Source: an uncultured Anaerolineae bacterium (lineage in GTDB: Bacteria; Chloroflexota; Anaerolineae; J036; Brachytrichaceae). From it: DNA of 64,000 bases. Positions 1-8,336 of this stretch are shown in pieces (position 1 is the stretch's first letter; each line of letters opens with the position of its first letter). A model generated the notes under the pieces. It was not told the DNA's origin and did no database searches. It worked only from the letters and a program-made list of their open reading frames with translations. A program made the translations under genes and the position numbers. Where the stretch lies: assembly GCA_938028725.1 (NCBI GenBank), contig CALIMH010000010.1, positions 62,001 through 126,000 of the forward strand. Reading direction: 5' to 3'.

Positions 1-1
1 G

Positions 2-1048
2 GACTACGGCCTCTATGTGGTGAACATGGACGGCACAGGGCGACAGTTGCTCTACGACCAGCCGGGCACGACTGAGCTGCGCGCGCGCCTGATTCGCCCG
101 CGCCCACTCCCGCCGGTCATACCCGACGCGATCACGCAGACGCCCAGCCCGCTGCCGCCGCCGGCCAACGGCCCCTACGACCAAGACGGCACGTTTATCT
201 TCAACGCGCTCAACGTGTATGGCAACGGGCCGGTGGACATGGACATCGTGCATGCGCCGGCGGTCGGCTCAGCGGCCACGATCCGCTTCTTCATTGACCA
301 CCAGCGCCAAAGCCCTGGCTCCTTCCCGAACTTGGACTGGCCGATTTTGCTGGCTGAGCTGCCGATCAGCCCCGCCGGCGCCGTCGTGAATCCATCTGCG
401 CCGGCCAATGTGCCGCTCTTCGAGCAAATTCGCAGCGCAAGCAACGCCGTGCCGTTGACCGGCAACGCCGGCGCGGCTCACGTGGCCGGGATGAACTACG
501 GCCGGCCCGGCGAGAACGCGCGCTGCATCGGCTGCCACGCCGGCCACAGCATGATCCCGCTTCCGGCCAATGACGCCGACGCGCAATGGTCGAACCTCGC
601 CCCCGGCGCAGAGGTCGTCGTCTCGTCGTCGCGCGACCCGCGATACAACCGCGGCGTCAACGATCGCCGGGTGATGAAAGGGGAAATCTGGCGCTATTGG
701 ACCAGCGCGCCCGGCCAGCAGACCAACCAATGGGTGAAGTTGATCTTCCCTGTGCCGGTCACTGTGCGCGCCGTGCGGCTATACAACCCCCGCCAGGGCG
801 ACGAGGCCAACTCCACCTTGCAGGTGCAAAGCACGACCGTGCGCTTGTTCAGCGACGCTGCCGGCGCGAATCAAGTGGCCGCTCAGAGCACCGGCCCGCT
901 CGCCGTGACCGGCACGACCGTCCACTTCCCCGACGTGCGGGCGCGCGTGGTGCAGGTGGACATCACCGGCATGACCGGCACGTTCTACGGCATGCGCGTC
1001 GCCAGCATCGCCGAGATCGAGGTGATTGCGCGCGGCGAGCAGCCGTGA
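2..1048 (+). CDS. C-terminal part of a secreted c-type haem protein (HzsA-like), 5' truncated
   Basis: The reading frame is open from base 2, so the gene begins before the window and only its last ~349 codons are seen. The first residues (DYGLYVVNMDGTGRQLLY) look like a TolB/WD40-type propeller blade. A single haem c motif CIGCH lies at 524-538, followed by a beta-rich C-terminal stretch that resembles a discoidin/carbohydrate-binding fold. This order (propeller, CxxCH domain, beta domain) recalls large periplasmic proteins annotated as hydrazine synthase alpha-like, which occur widely outside anammox bacteria. A true hydrazine synthase role is not implied. Function is unknown; an extracytoplasmic redox or binding protein is the best inference. 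Confidence 0.55.
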   Translation, partial: DYGLYVVNMDGTGRQLLYDQPGTTELRARLIRPRPLPPVIPDAITQTPSPLPPPANGPYDQDGTFIFNALNVYGNGPVDMDIVHAPAVGSAATIRFFIDHQRQSPGSFPNLDWPILLAELPISPAGAVVNPSAPANVPLFEQIRSASNAVPLTGNAGAAHVAGMNYGRPGENARCIGCHAGHSMIPLPANDADAQWSNLAPGAEVVVSSSRDPRYNRGVNDRRVMKGEIWRYWTSAPGQQTNQWVKLIFPVPVTVRAVRLYNPRQGDEANSTLQVQSTTVRLFSDAAGANQVAAQSTGPLAVTGTTVHFPDVRARVVQVDITGMTGTFYGMRVASIAEIEVIARGEQP

Positions 1049-1165
1049 GGGAGGGCACACGCAGGGGAGCGACGTGGGCTCATGAGCCGCATCAATCACC
1101 TGCAGGCTACCTAACTACCGTCGGTGTTGAAAAGTCCTAGGTGGTGAGAAAAGTACGCTCTATGT

Positions 1166-1205
1166 TAGAATCAGCTTATCCCACCTACCATGGATTGAGG
1201 AGGAA
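1166..1205 (+). promoter_or_regulatory. Putative -10 box and strong Shine-Dalgarno of the liv operon
   Basis: A -10-like TAGAAT lies at 1166-1171, without a convincing -35 box. A strong GAGGAGGAA ribosome binding site at 1197-1205 fixes the ATG at 1209 as the start of the binding-protein gene. Confidence 0.4.
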
Positions 1206-1208
1206 AGT

Positions 1209-2444
1209 ATGAAAAATCGCAAATTGACATCCTTGCTCGTTGCTAGCACACTTGTCGCCGGTGTGGCTACGGCACCCACTGTGTCACGTGCGCAAAGCCC
1301 GGAGATCATGCGCTTCTACTCCAGCTTCCCGCTCACTGGCTCGTCTGCAGCACAAACCACCTCGATGGTGAATGCTATCAAGATGGCCATTGAGCAGAAA
1401 ACAAAGGATGGCCTGATTTGCAACGGCAAGTACAAGATTGATTACGTGCCCCTCGATGACGCCATCGCAGCTACGGGTAAGTGGGATGCAGCTAAGGAGC
1501 AAGAGAACGCCAACAAGGCTGTTTCTGACCCAGATGCGATGGTGTACATCGGCACTTTCAACTCTGGTGCGGCGAAGGTCGCCATTCCCATCTTGAACCA
1601 GGCAAATCCAGGGCCGCTAGCGATGATCTCGCCGGCAAACACCTATCCCGGCTTGACCAAAGGGCCAGAGTTTGGTGCAGATAAAGGCGAGCCGGATATC
1701 TACTATCCAACTGGCAAGCGTAACTACTTCCGCGTCGTGCCTGCTGATGATATTCAAGGTGTGGTTGCTGCGCGTTGGGCGAAGAAGCTGGGCGCTCGCC
1801 GGGTGTACATCCTGGACGACACCGAGCTGTATGGTCGCGGTGTAGCGAACATGTTCGAGAAGGAAGCGAAGCGCATTGGCCTGACTGTCGTGGGACGCGA
1901 TGGCATTGACGGCAAGGCTCAGGACTACGCCGCGCTCGCTAACAAGATCAAAGCTACCAGGCCAAACTTGATCTATTACGGTGGCATCACCCAGAACAAC
2001 GCTGGCCAGCTCCTGAAGGACATCCGCAAGGCTGGCATTCGCGCCACCTTCATGGGTGCGGACGGTATCTTGGAGGAGGCCTTCATCCAGGCTGCTGGTG
2101 CCGATGTGGCGAATGGTGTGCTGGCCACAGTGGGTGGCACGCCGCGCAACCGCTTGCCTGCTGCTGGTCGTAAGTTCTACGTTGACTACAACAAGAAATT
2201 TGGCAGTGATCCAGAAGCATACGCCATTTATGCCTACGAAGCGGCGAGTGTGGCGCTGGATGCGGTGAGCAAAGTCTGCGCCAAGGATCGCGCAGCCATC
2301 GTGGACGCTATCGCTCGCACCAAGAACTACAAAGGTGTGCTGGGCACTTGGTCGTTCACTGAAACTGGTGACACCACGCTGACAGGTATGGTCGGCCATC
2401 GCGTTGAAAAGGGCAAGTGGAAGGAGATTGGTGCACTGAAGTGA
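1209..2444 (+). CDS. livJ: ABC transporter periplasmic substrate-binding protein, LivJ/LivK type
   Basis: A 411-residue type I periplasmic binding protein of the branched-chain amino acid (HAAT/Liv) family. Residues 1-28 form a Sec signal peptide (basic MKNRK, hydrophobic core, cleavage after SRA). The mature part opens with the family's MRFYSSFPLTG strand and has the two-lobed repeat with a YGRGVANMFEKEAKRIG helix. It captures the ligand outside the membrane and hands it to LivHM. It is first in a complete livJHMGF set. The ligand could be branched-chain amino acids, but the family also binds amides, urea and aromatics, so specificity is not established. The very strong Shine-Dalgarno and the hairpin just after it suggest higher expression than the downstream membrane genes. 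Confidence 0.85.
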   Translation: MKNRKLTSLLVASTLVAGVATAPTVSRAQSPEIMRFYSSFPLTGSSAAQTTSMVNAIKMAIEQKTKDGLICNGKYKIDYVPLDDAIAATGKWDAAKEQENANKAVSDPDAMVYIGTFNSGAAKVAIPILNQANPGPLAMISPANTYPGLTKGPEFGADKGEPDIYYPTGKRNYFRVVPADDIQGVVAARWAKKLGARRVYILDDTELYGRGVANMFEKEAKRIGLTVVGRDGIDGKAQDYAALANKIKATRPNLIYYGGITQNNAGQLLKDIRKAGIRATFMGADGILEEAFIQAAGADVANGVLATVGGTPRNRLPAAGRKFYVDYNKKFGSDPEAYAIYAYEAASVALDAVSKVCAKDRAAIVDAIARTKNYKGVLGTWSFTETGDTTLTGMVGHRVEKGKWKEIGALK

Positions 2445-2504
2445 GTGTGCAGAAGCGTTAGGTCAGCCCTTAGACGCTTCAATCTCCTCAGCCAGAAGCT
2501 TAGT

Positions 2505-2533
2505 GAGGGGGCGCAGCCTGGCTGTGCCCCCTC
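2505..2533 (+). terminator. GC-rich hairpin between livJ and livH
   Basis: A near-perfect inverted repeat (arms GAGGGGGCGCAGCC and GGCTGTGCCCCCTC) sits 61 bp after the livJ stop. No T-run follows, so it is more likely an mRNA 3'-end stabiliser or a partial terminator that sets the livJ to livHMGF expression ratio than a full terminator. A further ~36 bp separate it from livH. Confidence 0.5.
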
Positions 2534-2569
2534 CACTTGTATCCATTGCCCTGAAGTAGGGTATCGCCG

Positions 2570-4210
2570 GTGCTTCCCATGCAGCAAACTTTATCAAACA
2601 CGGGGCGTTTCAGAATTAATCGCAAGCAACTTCGCTGGTTGCTTGCGCTGCCTATCATCTACATTGTGCTGTTGCTCGGTCAGCCTGCAGGCTTAGACCT
2701 AGTGCGCATCGTCGAGACAATCCGTAGCGACCCATCCATCATCCTCCAGCAACTAATCATCGGCCTGTCCAACGGCGCGATCATCGCCATCATTGCGTTG
2801 GGCTACACGCTGGTGTATGGCATTATCGAGCTGGTGAACTTTGCCCATGGTGATGTGTTCATGCTGGGCACGTTCATCTCGCTGCTTGCGTTGGCGCCGT
2901 TTATCTACCTCACCCCAGAGGGTGGCCAAGCTGCGCCATGGTGGGCTGCGCTGCTGGGGTTTATCCCCGCCATGGCTATCTGCGCACTGATCAACGTGGC
3001 AATCGAGCGCGTGGCCTATCGGCGCTTGCGCAATGCGCCGCGCATCGTTGCCCTTATCAGCGCGATCGGCATGTCGTTCATCTTGCAAAATATTGGCCTG
3101 CAGCTAGCCTCTTTCGGAAAGCTGGCGACCGTCTCGCCACAACTGCAGTGGCTGAGCGTGCTCGGCACTAACAATGCAGCACCAAAGAGTTTCCCCACCG
3201 TGCTGACCAACGATAACCTGCTGGATTTGCTCTTCCCGCCACAAGCCGCCACAACTGCTGAAGGCGAGGCAGAGGCAGAGCCGGACGTGCAGGCCACAAT
3301 GAACGCCATCATCGAAGCAACACTTGCTGCCTCTGTTGAAGAGTCCCCCGCTGAAAGCGTGCTGGCCGAGGAGACGCCGGCTGAGGAGGAAGCTATGCCC
3401 CCTGGCACGGAGGAGGCCACGCCAGAACCAATGCTTGAAGCGACGCCAGAGGTGACTACTGAGGGAGAAGCGATGGCTGAGGCCGTTGAAGAGCAACCTG
3501 CCGAGGTGGAGGGGGCGATTGAAGAAGCCCAGGCCGAAGCAACCATGCTCACCGAGGAAGCCACGGAGGAGCCTACGCCGATTGAAGAAGCCGGCGACGA
3601 GACAATGCCTGCTGATGAGTCGGAGCAAGCGGAGGAGGACGCCATGGCTGATCTGATCGCCACTGTCCAGGCTGAGCAGGCTGTGATGGAGGAGGAGCTT
3701 GTGCCTGCAGAGGACGTTGTCGCTGCTGGTCGCATTCGCATCACGCTGAAGGACGTGTTGGTGATCAGCGTTGCGGTCATCTTGATGGTGGCGCTGCGCT
3801 GGTTTGTGCAGAACACGCGCCTAGGTAAAGCCATGCGTGCCACAGCGCAAAACCGCGACGCTGCGCGCATCATGGGCATTGACATTGACCGCATCATCGC
3901 TCTGACATTTGCGATCGGCGGCGCGTTGGCTGGCGCTGCTGGCATGATGACAGGCATCTACAATGGCACTGCTGTGTTCACCATGGGCTTCACAGCAGGC
4001 TTGCGCGCCTTCACTGCCGCGGTGCTAGGCGGCATCGGCAACATTACGGGCGCTGCGCTCGGCGGCATCCTGATCGGCATCTTGGCAGCCTTCAGCGACC
4101 AGTTCTTCTCAGTGCGATGGACGAACGCCTGGGTCTTTTTGATCCTCGTCGTGGTGCTGATCTTCCGTCCCACTGGCTTGTTGGGTCAAGAGGTTGGCGA
4201 AAAGGCATGA
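2570..4210 (+). CDS. livH: Branched-chain amino acid ABC transporter permease LivH with a large acidic insertion
   Basis: A membrane permease of the BPD_transp_2 family. N-terminal membrane segments carry LSNGAIIAIIALGYTLVYG and the family motif NFAHGD. The C-terminal half has the cytoplasmic coupling region (RATAQNRDAARIMGID) and closes with LIFRPTGLLGQ. Between them, residues ~224-384 (nt ~3240-3720) are an Ala/Glu/Pro/Thr-rich, strongly acidic low-complexity insertion absent from ordinary LivH of ~300 residues. The frame is open throughout, so this is not a frameshift. The start could be GTG 2570, which has a GTAGGG about 9 nt upstream, or ATG 2579. It is followed after 12 bp by livM. Confidence 0.85.
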   Translation: MLPMQQTLSNTGRFRINRKQLRWLLALPIIYIVLLLGQPAGLDLVRIVETIRSDPSIILQQLIIGLSNGAIIAIIALGYTLVYGIIELVNFAHGDVFMLGTFISLLALAPFIYLTPEGGQAAPWWAALLGFIPAMAICALINVAIERVAYRRLRNAPRIVALISAIGMSFILQNIGLQLASFGKLATVSPQLQWLSVLGTNNAAPKSFPTVLTNDNLLDLLFPPQAATTAEGEAEAEPDVQATMNAIIEATLAASVEESPAESVLAEETPAEEEAMPPGTEEATPEPMLEATPEVTTEGEAMAEAVEEQPAEVEGAIEEAQAEATMLTEEATEEPTPIEEAGDETMPADESEQAEEDAMADLIATVQAEQAVMEEELVPAEDVVAAGRIRITLKDVLVISVAVILMVALRWFVQNTRLGKAMRATAQNRDAARIMGIDIDRIIALTFAIGGALAGAAGMMTGIYNGTAVFTMGFTAGLRAFTAAVLGGIGNITGAALGGILIGILAAFSDQFFSVRWTNAWVFLILVVVLIFRPTGLLGQEVGEKA

Positions 4211-4222
4211 CAGGAGGGCGAC

Positions 4223-5761
4223 ATGGCACAGACATCAACTGCAGCTTCTCGAACGTTGAGCGGTGTTGAGGTGCTGGCTTTGGCGCTGGGAGTGTTCCTG
4301 GCGGTGGTCCTAGGAGGCTGGTCGAGCGTCATCGTTGCGGGCATGGTTGGCTTGTTGCTTGGCTTCGCAGCCCAACCAGCGTCGGCGGGCGTTCGGCGCA
4401 ATGTGGTGAGCGGTTTGCTGTTCGGCGTAGCCGTGGCGTTGAGCGCCGCGTTTCACAACAACGTGATCGTGCAGTTGCCCGGTCAGGAGCAGGTTCCAGC
4501 AGCAGCGAACTCCGCGCCAGCTTACCTGGCAGCGGTTGCCATGACTTGGCTGCCGGCCGTTGGTGTCGTGTGGATGCGCGCGCAACAAAGCTCCTGGCTG
4601 CGGGTGTATGGGCCGCTGGCTGTTGTGCTGCTGTTGGCGGTGGCCTTCCCGTTCTATACAGAGCTGACTGGCTTGTCCATCCTTTGGACCAGCGTCATCA
4701 TTGTGGCGCTGATTTACGCGATGCAAGCGATGGGGCTGAACATCGTGGCGGGCTACGCCGGCATGTTGGACTTGGGCTATGTGGCCTTCTTCGCCATCGG
4801 CGCCTATGTGGCTGGGTTGCTCATGTCGCCGCATTTGATCCCTGAGCGATCTGCTCAGTGGTCGTTCTGGATCGTGATATGGGTCGGCGCAGCTGTGGCA
4901 GCCTTCTTCGGTGTGTTGTTGGGGGCGCCTGTCATCCCACTGCGTGGTGACTACTTGGCCATTGTGACGCTCGGCTTTGGCGAGATTATCCCCATCGTCT
5001 TCAAAAATCTCGAGGCGATCCGCATCTACGAGCCGATCAGCGAAATCATAGCTGCTGTCAGCGGCGATCCGTCGCGGGCGAACTGCCTGGTGGGGTGCGA
5101 AACACCATTTAATTTCACCAACGGTGTGCTGGGGATTAACCCCATCTCGCGCCCAGTGCTATTTGGCTATGAGTTTCAAACGGGCCAATATCTGCCATGG
5201 TATTACCTGATCCTGGCTTTGGTTCTGGTCACGATGTTTTTCATCAACCGTCTGCGCCATAGCCGGATCGGAAGGGCATGGGTAGCGGTGCGGGAGGATG
5301 AGCTGGCGGCAGCAGCGATGGGCGTGCCGGTCATCCGCACGCGCTTGGCAGCCTTCCTGGTCGGCGCGATGTTCTCCGGCTTCGCCGGCGTCTTTTACGG
5401 CAGCTACGTCTCCTTCATCTCGCCCGACGCCTTCGACTTCTCGATCTCCGTGATTGTGCTTTGCATGGTGATATTGGGCGGGTCGGGCAATTTGATTGGC
5501 GTAGTGATCGGCGCGCTGGTGATCAAGATTGCCGACTTGTTGCTGCTCGACCGCCTCCAAGCCGTGCTCTCCGGCTTGTTCAGAGTCACCATCTTCCAGT
5601 GGAACCAAGACCCAGGTCTGGAGCGCTTTTTTGAGAGCTTGTTCAACATGACACAATATAAGCTGCTGCTGTTTGGGTTGATCTTGGTGGTGATGATGTT
5701 GGCGCGCCCTCGTGGATTGCTGCCCGAAAACATTGTGACGTACTCCACGAAGGAGGGATGA
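4223..5761 (+). CDS. livM: Branched-chain amino acid ABC transporter permease LivM, N-terminally extended
   Basis: The second Liv permease, 512 residues, longer than the usual 300-430. The first ~130 residues add several hydrophobic segments of no clear homology before the canonical core (AMQAMGLNIVAGYAGMLDLGYVAFFAIGAY). The core includes PLRGDYLAIVTLGFGEI, the coupling segment RVAVREDELAAAAMGV-like (VAVREDELAAAAMGVPV) and the closing RPRGLLP. AGGAGG at 4212-4217 sets the ATG. The stop is one base before the livG start, so the genes are translationally linked. It pairs with LivH to form the transmembrane channel. Confidence 0.88.
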   Translation: MAQTSTAASRTLSGVEVLALALGVFLAVVLGGWSSVIVAGMVGLLLGFAAQPASAGVRRNVVSGLLFGVAVALSAAFHNNVIVQLPGQEQVPAAANSAPAYLAAVAMTWLPAVGVVWMRAQQSSWLRVYGPLAVVLLLAVAFPFYTELTGLSILWTSVIIVALIYAMQAMGLNIVAGYAGMLDLGYVAFFAIGAYVAGLLMSPHLIPERSAQWSFWIVIWVGAAVAAFFGVLLGAPVIPLRGDYLAIVTLGFGEIIPIVFKNLEAIRIYEPISEIIAAVSGDPSRANCLVGCETPFNFTNGVLGINPISRPVLFGYEFQTGQYLPWYYLILALVLVTMFFINRLRHSRIGRAWVAVREDELAAAAMGVPVIRTRLAAFLVGAMFSGFAGVFYGSYVSFISPDAFDFSISVIVLCMVILGGSGNLIGVVIGALVIKIADLLLLDRLQAVLSGLFRVTIFQWNQDPGLERFFESLFNMTQYKLLLFGLILVVMMLARPRGLLPENIVTYSTKEG

Positions 5762-5762
5762 G

Positions 5763-6551
5763 ATGAGTGATCTGTTGCTGGACGCTCAAGGCGTCGTCAA
5801 GCGCTTCGGCGGCTTGGTGGCGGTGAACAAAGTGGATTTCAACATCCGCCGCGGGGCGATCGTCGGCCTGATCGGCCCAAACGGCGCCGGCAAGACGACG
5901 TTGTTCAACACCATCACTGGCGTGTATAAGCCCGACGGCGGCACGATCTACTTTGACGGTGAATCCATTGCTGGCCTGCGGCCCGATATGGTGCATAGCC
6001 GTGGCATCAGCCGCACCTTCCAGAACATCCGCCTCTTCAAAGAAATGAGCGTTTTGGAAAACGTGCTGGTGGGGATGCATGACCGCCTGTCGGAGACGTT
6101 GATCGAGTCGTTCTTTCGCACCTCCCGCGTGGAGAAACAGGAGCGCGAGGCTGTTCACAAGGCGCTTCACTTGCTTGACTTCGTGGGGCTGGGTAGGCGT
6201 GTGGCAGACCTGCCGGCCAAGAGCTTGCCATATGGCTCGCTGCGGCGGCTGGAAGTCGCCCGTGCGTTGGCCTCGGACCCAAAGCTGTTGCTGCTCGACG
6301 AGCCAACCGCCGGCATGAACCCTCAGGAAAAGGCTGCCTTGACCCAACTGGTTCAGCAAGTGCGCGATGAGCTTGGCGTGACCGTGCTGCTGATCGAGCA
6401 TGACATGAAGGTGGTGATGGGTATCAGCGAGCGTGTGACGGTGCTCGACCACGGCGAGAAAATCGCTGAAGGCACGCCAAAGGAAGTGCAAAACGACCCG
6501 CAAGTGATCGAGGCTTATCTCGGCAAGGGGGCCGCCACAGAAGGAGTGTAG
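5763..6551 (+). CDS. livG: Branched-chain amino acid ABC transporter ATPase LivG
   Basis: A 262-residue ATPase. Walker [10 protein letters not shown] is at ~38-46, a Q-loop follows at RTFQNIRLF, the signature region is [15 protein letters not shown], Walker B is LLLLDEP with TAGMNP, and the switch His is in [11 protein letters not shown]. The C-terminal tail [19 protein letters not shown] is typical of LivG. AAGGAGGG stands before the ATG. It powers LivHM together with LivF, four bases downstream. Confidence 0.93.
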   Translation: MSDLLLDAQGVVKRFGGLVAVNKVDFNIRRGAIVGLIGPNGAGKTTLFNTITGVYKPDGGTIYFDGESIAGLRPDMVHSRGISRTFQNIRLFKEMSVLENVLVGMHDRLSETLIESFFRTSRVEKQEREAVHKALHLLDFVGLGRRVADLPAKSLPYGSLRRLEVARALASDPKLLLLDEPTAGMNPQEKAALTQLVQQVRDELGVTVLLIEHDMKVVMGISERVTVLDHGEKIAEGTPKEVQNDPQVIEAYLGKGAATEGV

Positions 6552-6555
6552 CGAC

Positions 6556-7269
6556 ATGCCGCTGCTAGAGCTGAAAGACGTCCACACCTACTATGGCAAC
6601 ATTCACGCCCTCAAAGGCGTATCGTTTTCAGTCGAGGAGGGCGAGATCGTCACGTTGATTGGCAGCAACGGCGCCGGCAAGACCACCACCCTGCGCACAA
6701 TCCAGGGTTTGTTAAAACCACGCCAGGGCTCGATCAAGCTGCGCGGCGAGGAACTCACGCGCCTCGCTTCGCATGAGATAGTCGCGCGCGGCGTCAGCCA
6801 GTCGCCAGAAGGCCGCTTGATCTTCCCAGCCATGACAGTGCTGGAAAACTTGGAGCTGGGCGCCTACCAACGCAAGGACCGCGAGAACATCAAGAAGGAC
6901 ATAGAGTATGTGTTCTCGCTCTTCCCGCGCTTGAAGGAACGCATGTATCAGCGCGGCGGCACGCTCTCAGGTGGTGAGCAGCAAATGCTCGCCATCGGAC
7001 GCGCGCTCATGGCGCGCCCGCGCGTCATGTTGTTGGATGAGCCTTCCATGGGCTTAGCGCCGATCTTGGTGGACCAAATCTTCGAGATCATCAAGACGCT
7101 TAACCAGCAGGGGACCACTATCCTCCTCGTCGAGCAGAACGCGCGTCTGGCGTTGCGCATCGCCAATCGCGGCTACGTGTTGGAAACCGGCGAGGTGGTG
7201 CTGACCGGCAGCGGCGCCGAGCTGCTCAACAACCCCGCCGTGAAGGCCGCTTATCTCGGCGAGCACTGA
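6556..7269 (+). CDS. livF: Branched-chain amino acid ABC transporter ATPase LivF
   Basis: A 237-residue ATPase. Walker A is GSNGAGKTT (~36-44), the signature is LSGGEQQMLAIGRAL, Walker B is MLLDEPSMGLAP and the switch segment is LLVEQNARLAL. The sequence ends with the family's LLNNPAVKAAYLGEH. It is the last gene of livJHMGF. A methyltransferase follows after only 10 bp and may be co-transcribed. Confidence 0.93.
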   Translation: MPLLELKDVHTYYGNIHALKGVSFSVEEGEIVTLIGSNGAGKTTTLRTIQGLLKPRQGSIKLRGEELTRLASHEIVARGVSQSPEGRLIFPAMTVLENLELGAYQRKDRENIKKDIEYVFSLFPRLKERMYQRGGTLSGGEQQMLAIGRALMARPRVMLLDEPSMGLAPILVDQIFEIIKTLNQQGTTILLVEQNARLALRIANRGYVLETGEVVLTGSGAELLNNPAVKAAYLGEH

Positions 7270-7279
7270 AACGCGGGGG

Positions 7280-7882
7280 ATGGATCGCAACCGCAGCGCA
7301 TCGCTCCACCGCACCCAGGCCTTCTTCACCTCGCGCGCAGCGGACTGGGAGGAGCGGTTTGCGGATGACGCGCCGCAGTTCGAGCGCGCCGTGAGGGAGA
7401 TGCAGCTCCCCCACGGCGCGCTGGTGTTGGATTTGGGCTGCGGCACGGGACGGGCCATGCCGATGTTGCAGGCCGCGGTCGGCGCTGCCGGCCTTGTGAT
7501 CGGCTTGGACGCCACCTCGGCGATGCTACTTGAGGCCACGCGCCGGGGACGTCGCCCGGTGGTGTTAGGAGACGTGCTCTGCTTGCCCTTCGCGGATCGC
7601 TGCGCAGACGCGATCTTCGCCGCCGGGCTGCTGCCCCACTTGGAGGAGCCGATCGCTGCGTTGGCGGAAATGGCGCGTGTCTCCAAACCCGGCGCAACGT
7701 TGGCGCTCTTCCATCCAATTGGCCGAGCTACCTTGGCAGCACGGCATGGCCGCGCGCTGTCCGATGAAGATGTGCTTGCGCCGAAGCGTCTGGCCGACTT
7801 GTTGGGGCGCACAGGTTGGCATTTGCACTTCCTCGACGATGCTGCGGAGCGCTATTTGGCACTGGCGCAGCGTCAGGCGTGA
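7280..7882 (+). CDS. Class I SAM-dependent methyltransferase
   Basis: A 200-residue Methyltransf_11-type protein. Motif I VLDLGCGTGRAMPML binds SAM, followed by an acidic GLDATSAML loop and the FADRCADAIFAAGLLPHL region in the place of motif II/III. It lacks any extra domain that would name a substrate. It sits 10 bp after livF and ends one base before the convergent gene at 7884-8336, so both probably share a transcription-collision zone. Confidence 0.75.
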   Translation: MDRNRSASLHRTQAFFTSRAADWEERFADDAPQFERAVREMQLPHGALVLDLGCGTGRAMPMLQAAVGAAGLVIGLDATSAMLLEATRRGRRPVVLGDVLCLPFADRCADAIFAAGLLPHLEEPIAALAEMARVSKPGATLALFHPIGRATLAARHGRALSDEDVLAPKRLADLLGRTGWHLHFLDDAAERYLALAQRQA

Positions 7883-7883
7883 C

Positions 7884-8336
7884 TCACTCGTTAGCGTCGG
7901 CGTCCATGAGAGTGACAAACCTGCTGCTGGGCCGCTCGATGAGGTCGCCGATCTCTAGCGCGTGCATCAAGCGGTCGCCGGTGGTCTGGATGAAAGTGAT
8001 GCGCCGCCAGCGCAATGAAGGGATAGGGCGAGGCAGCCGCTGCAACGGCTCAAGCTGATACTTGTAGTACAGCGCCCGCGCGCGGGGATGGTTTGGCTCG
8101 TCTGGGAACAGGTCAATCCGCTGCACTAGCTCATGTCCGCGTGTGCGGGCGTATTCGTGGATCGCCCATTTCTCATCGCCGAAGGCCGCTGTGAGGTAAA
8201 ACGCGAGCACGTCAGGCGTGTATTCCTGCGGGGCATGCACCACCGGGATGCGATACCAGTGGTCCCAGCGGGCGATCTCCAGATCGCGCGGGTTGTTGAT
8301 CAGGCACACCAAAACGCGATCTTCGGCGTGTAACAT
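7884..8336 (-). CDS. Conserved protein of unknown function, partner of the upstream PLP enzyme
   Basis: A 150-residue soluble protein that I cannot assign to a named family. Visible features are an N-terminal strand RVLVCLINNPRDLEIA, a WYRIPV motif, and a basic block PRPIPSLRWRRITFIQTT. Its ATG follows the stop of the PLP enzyme gene with no gap (TGA then ATG), so the two are translationally coupled. The start WYRIP/RWRRITFIQTT pattern seems familiar from uncharacterised Chloroflexota proteins, but this is memory and was not checked. Confidence 0.6.
   Translation of the reverse strand: MLHAEDRVLVCLINNPRDLEIARWDHWYRIPVVHAPQEYTPDVLAFYLTAAFGDEKWAIHEYARTRGHELVQRIDLFPDEPNHPRARALYYKYQLEPLQRLPRPIPSLRWRRITFIQTTGDRLMHALEIGDLIERPSSRFVTLMDADANE

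Noticed and set aside
3240-3720. LivH insertion as frameshift or chimeric join
   Set aside because: The same frame stays open on both sides and both flanks have LivH motifs in the correct order.
3016-3957. 313-codon minus-strand frame, Ser/Ala rich, opposite livH
   Set aside because: It is the antisense shadow of the GCN/GAR-rich acidic insertion and of the livH core; it has no motif of its own.
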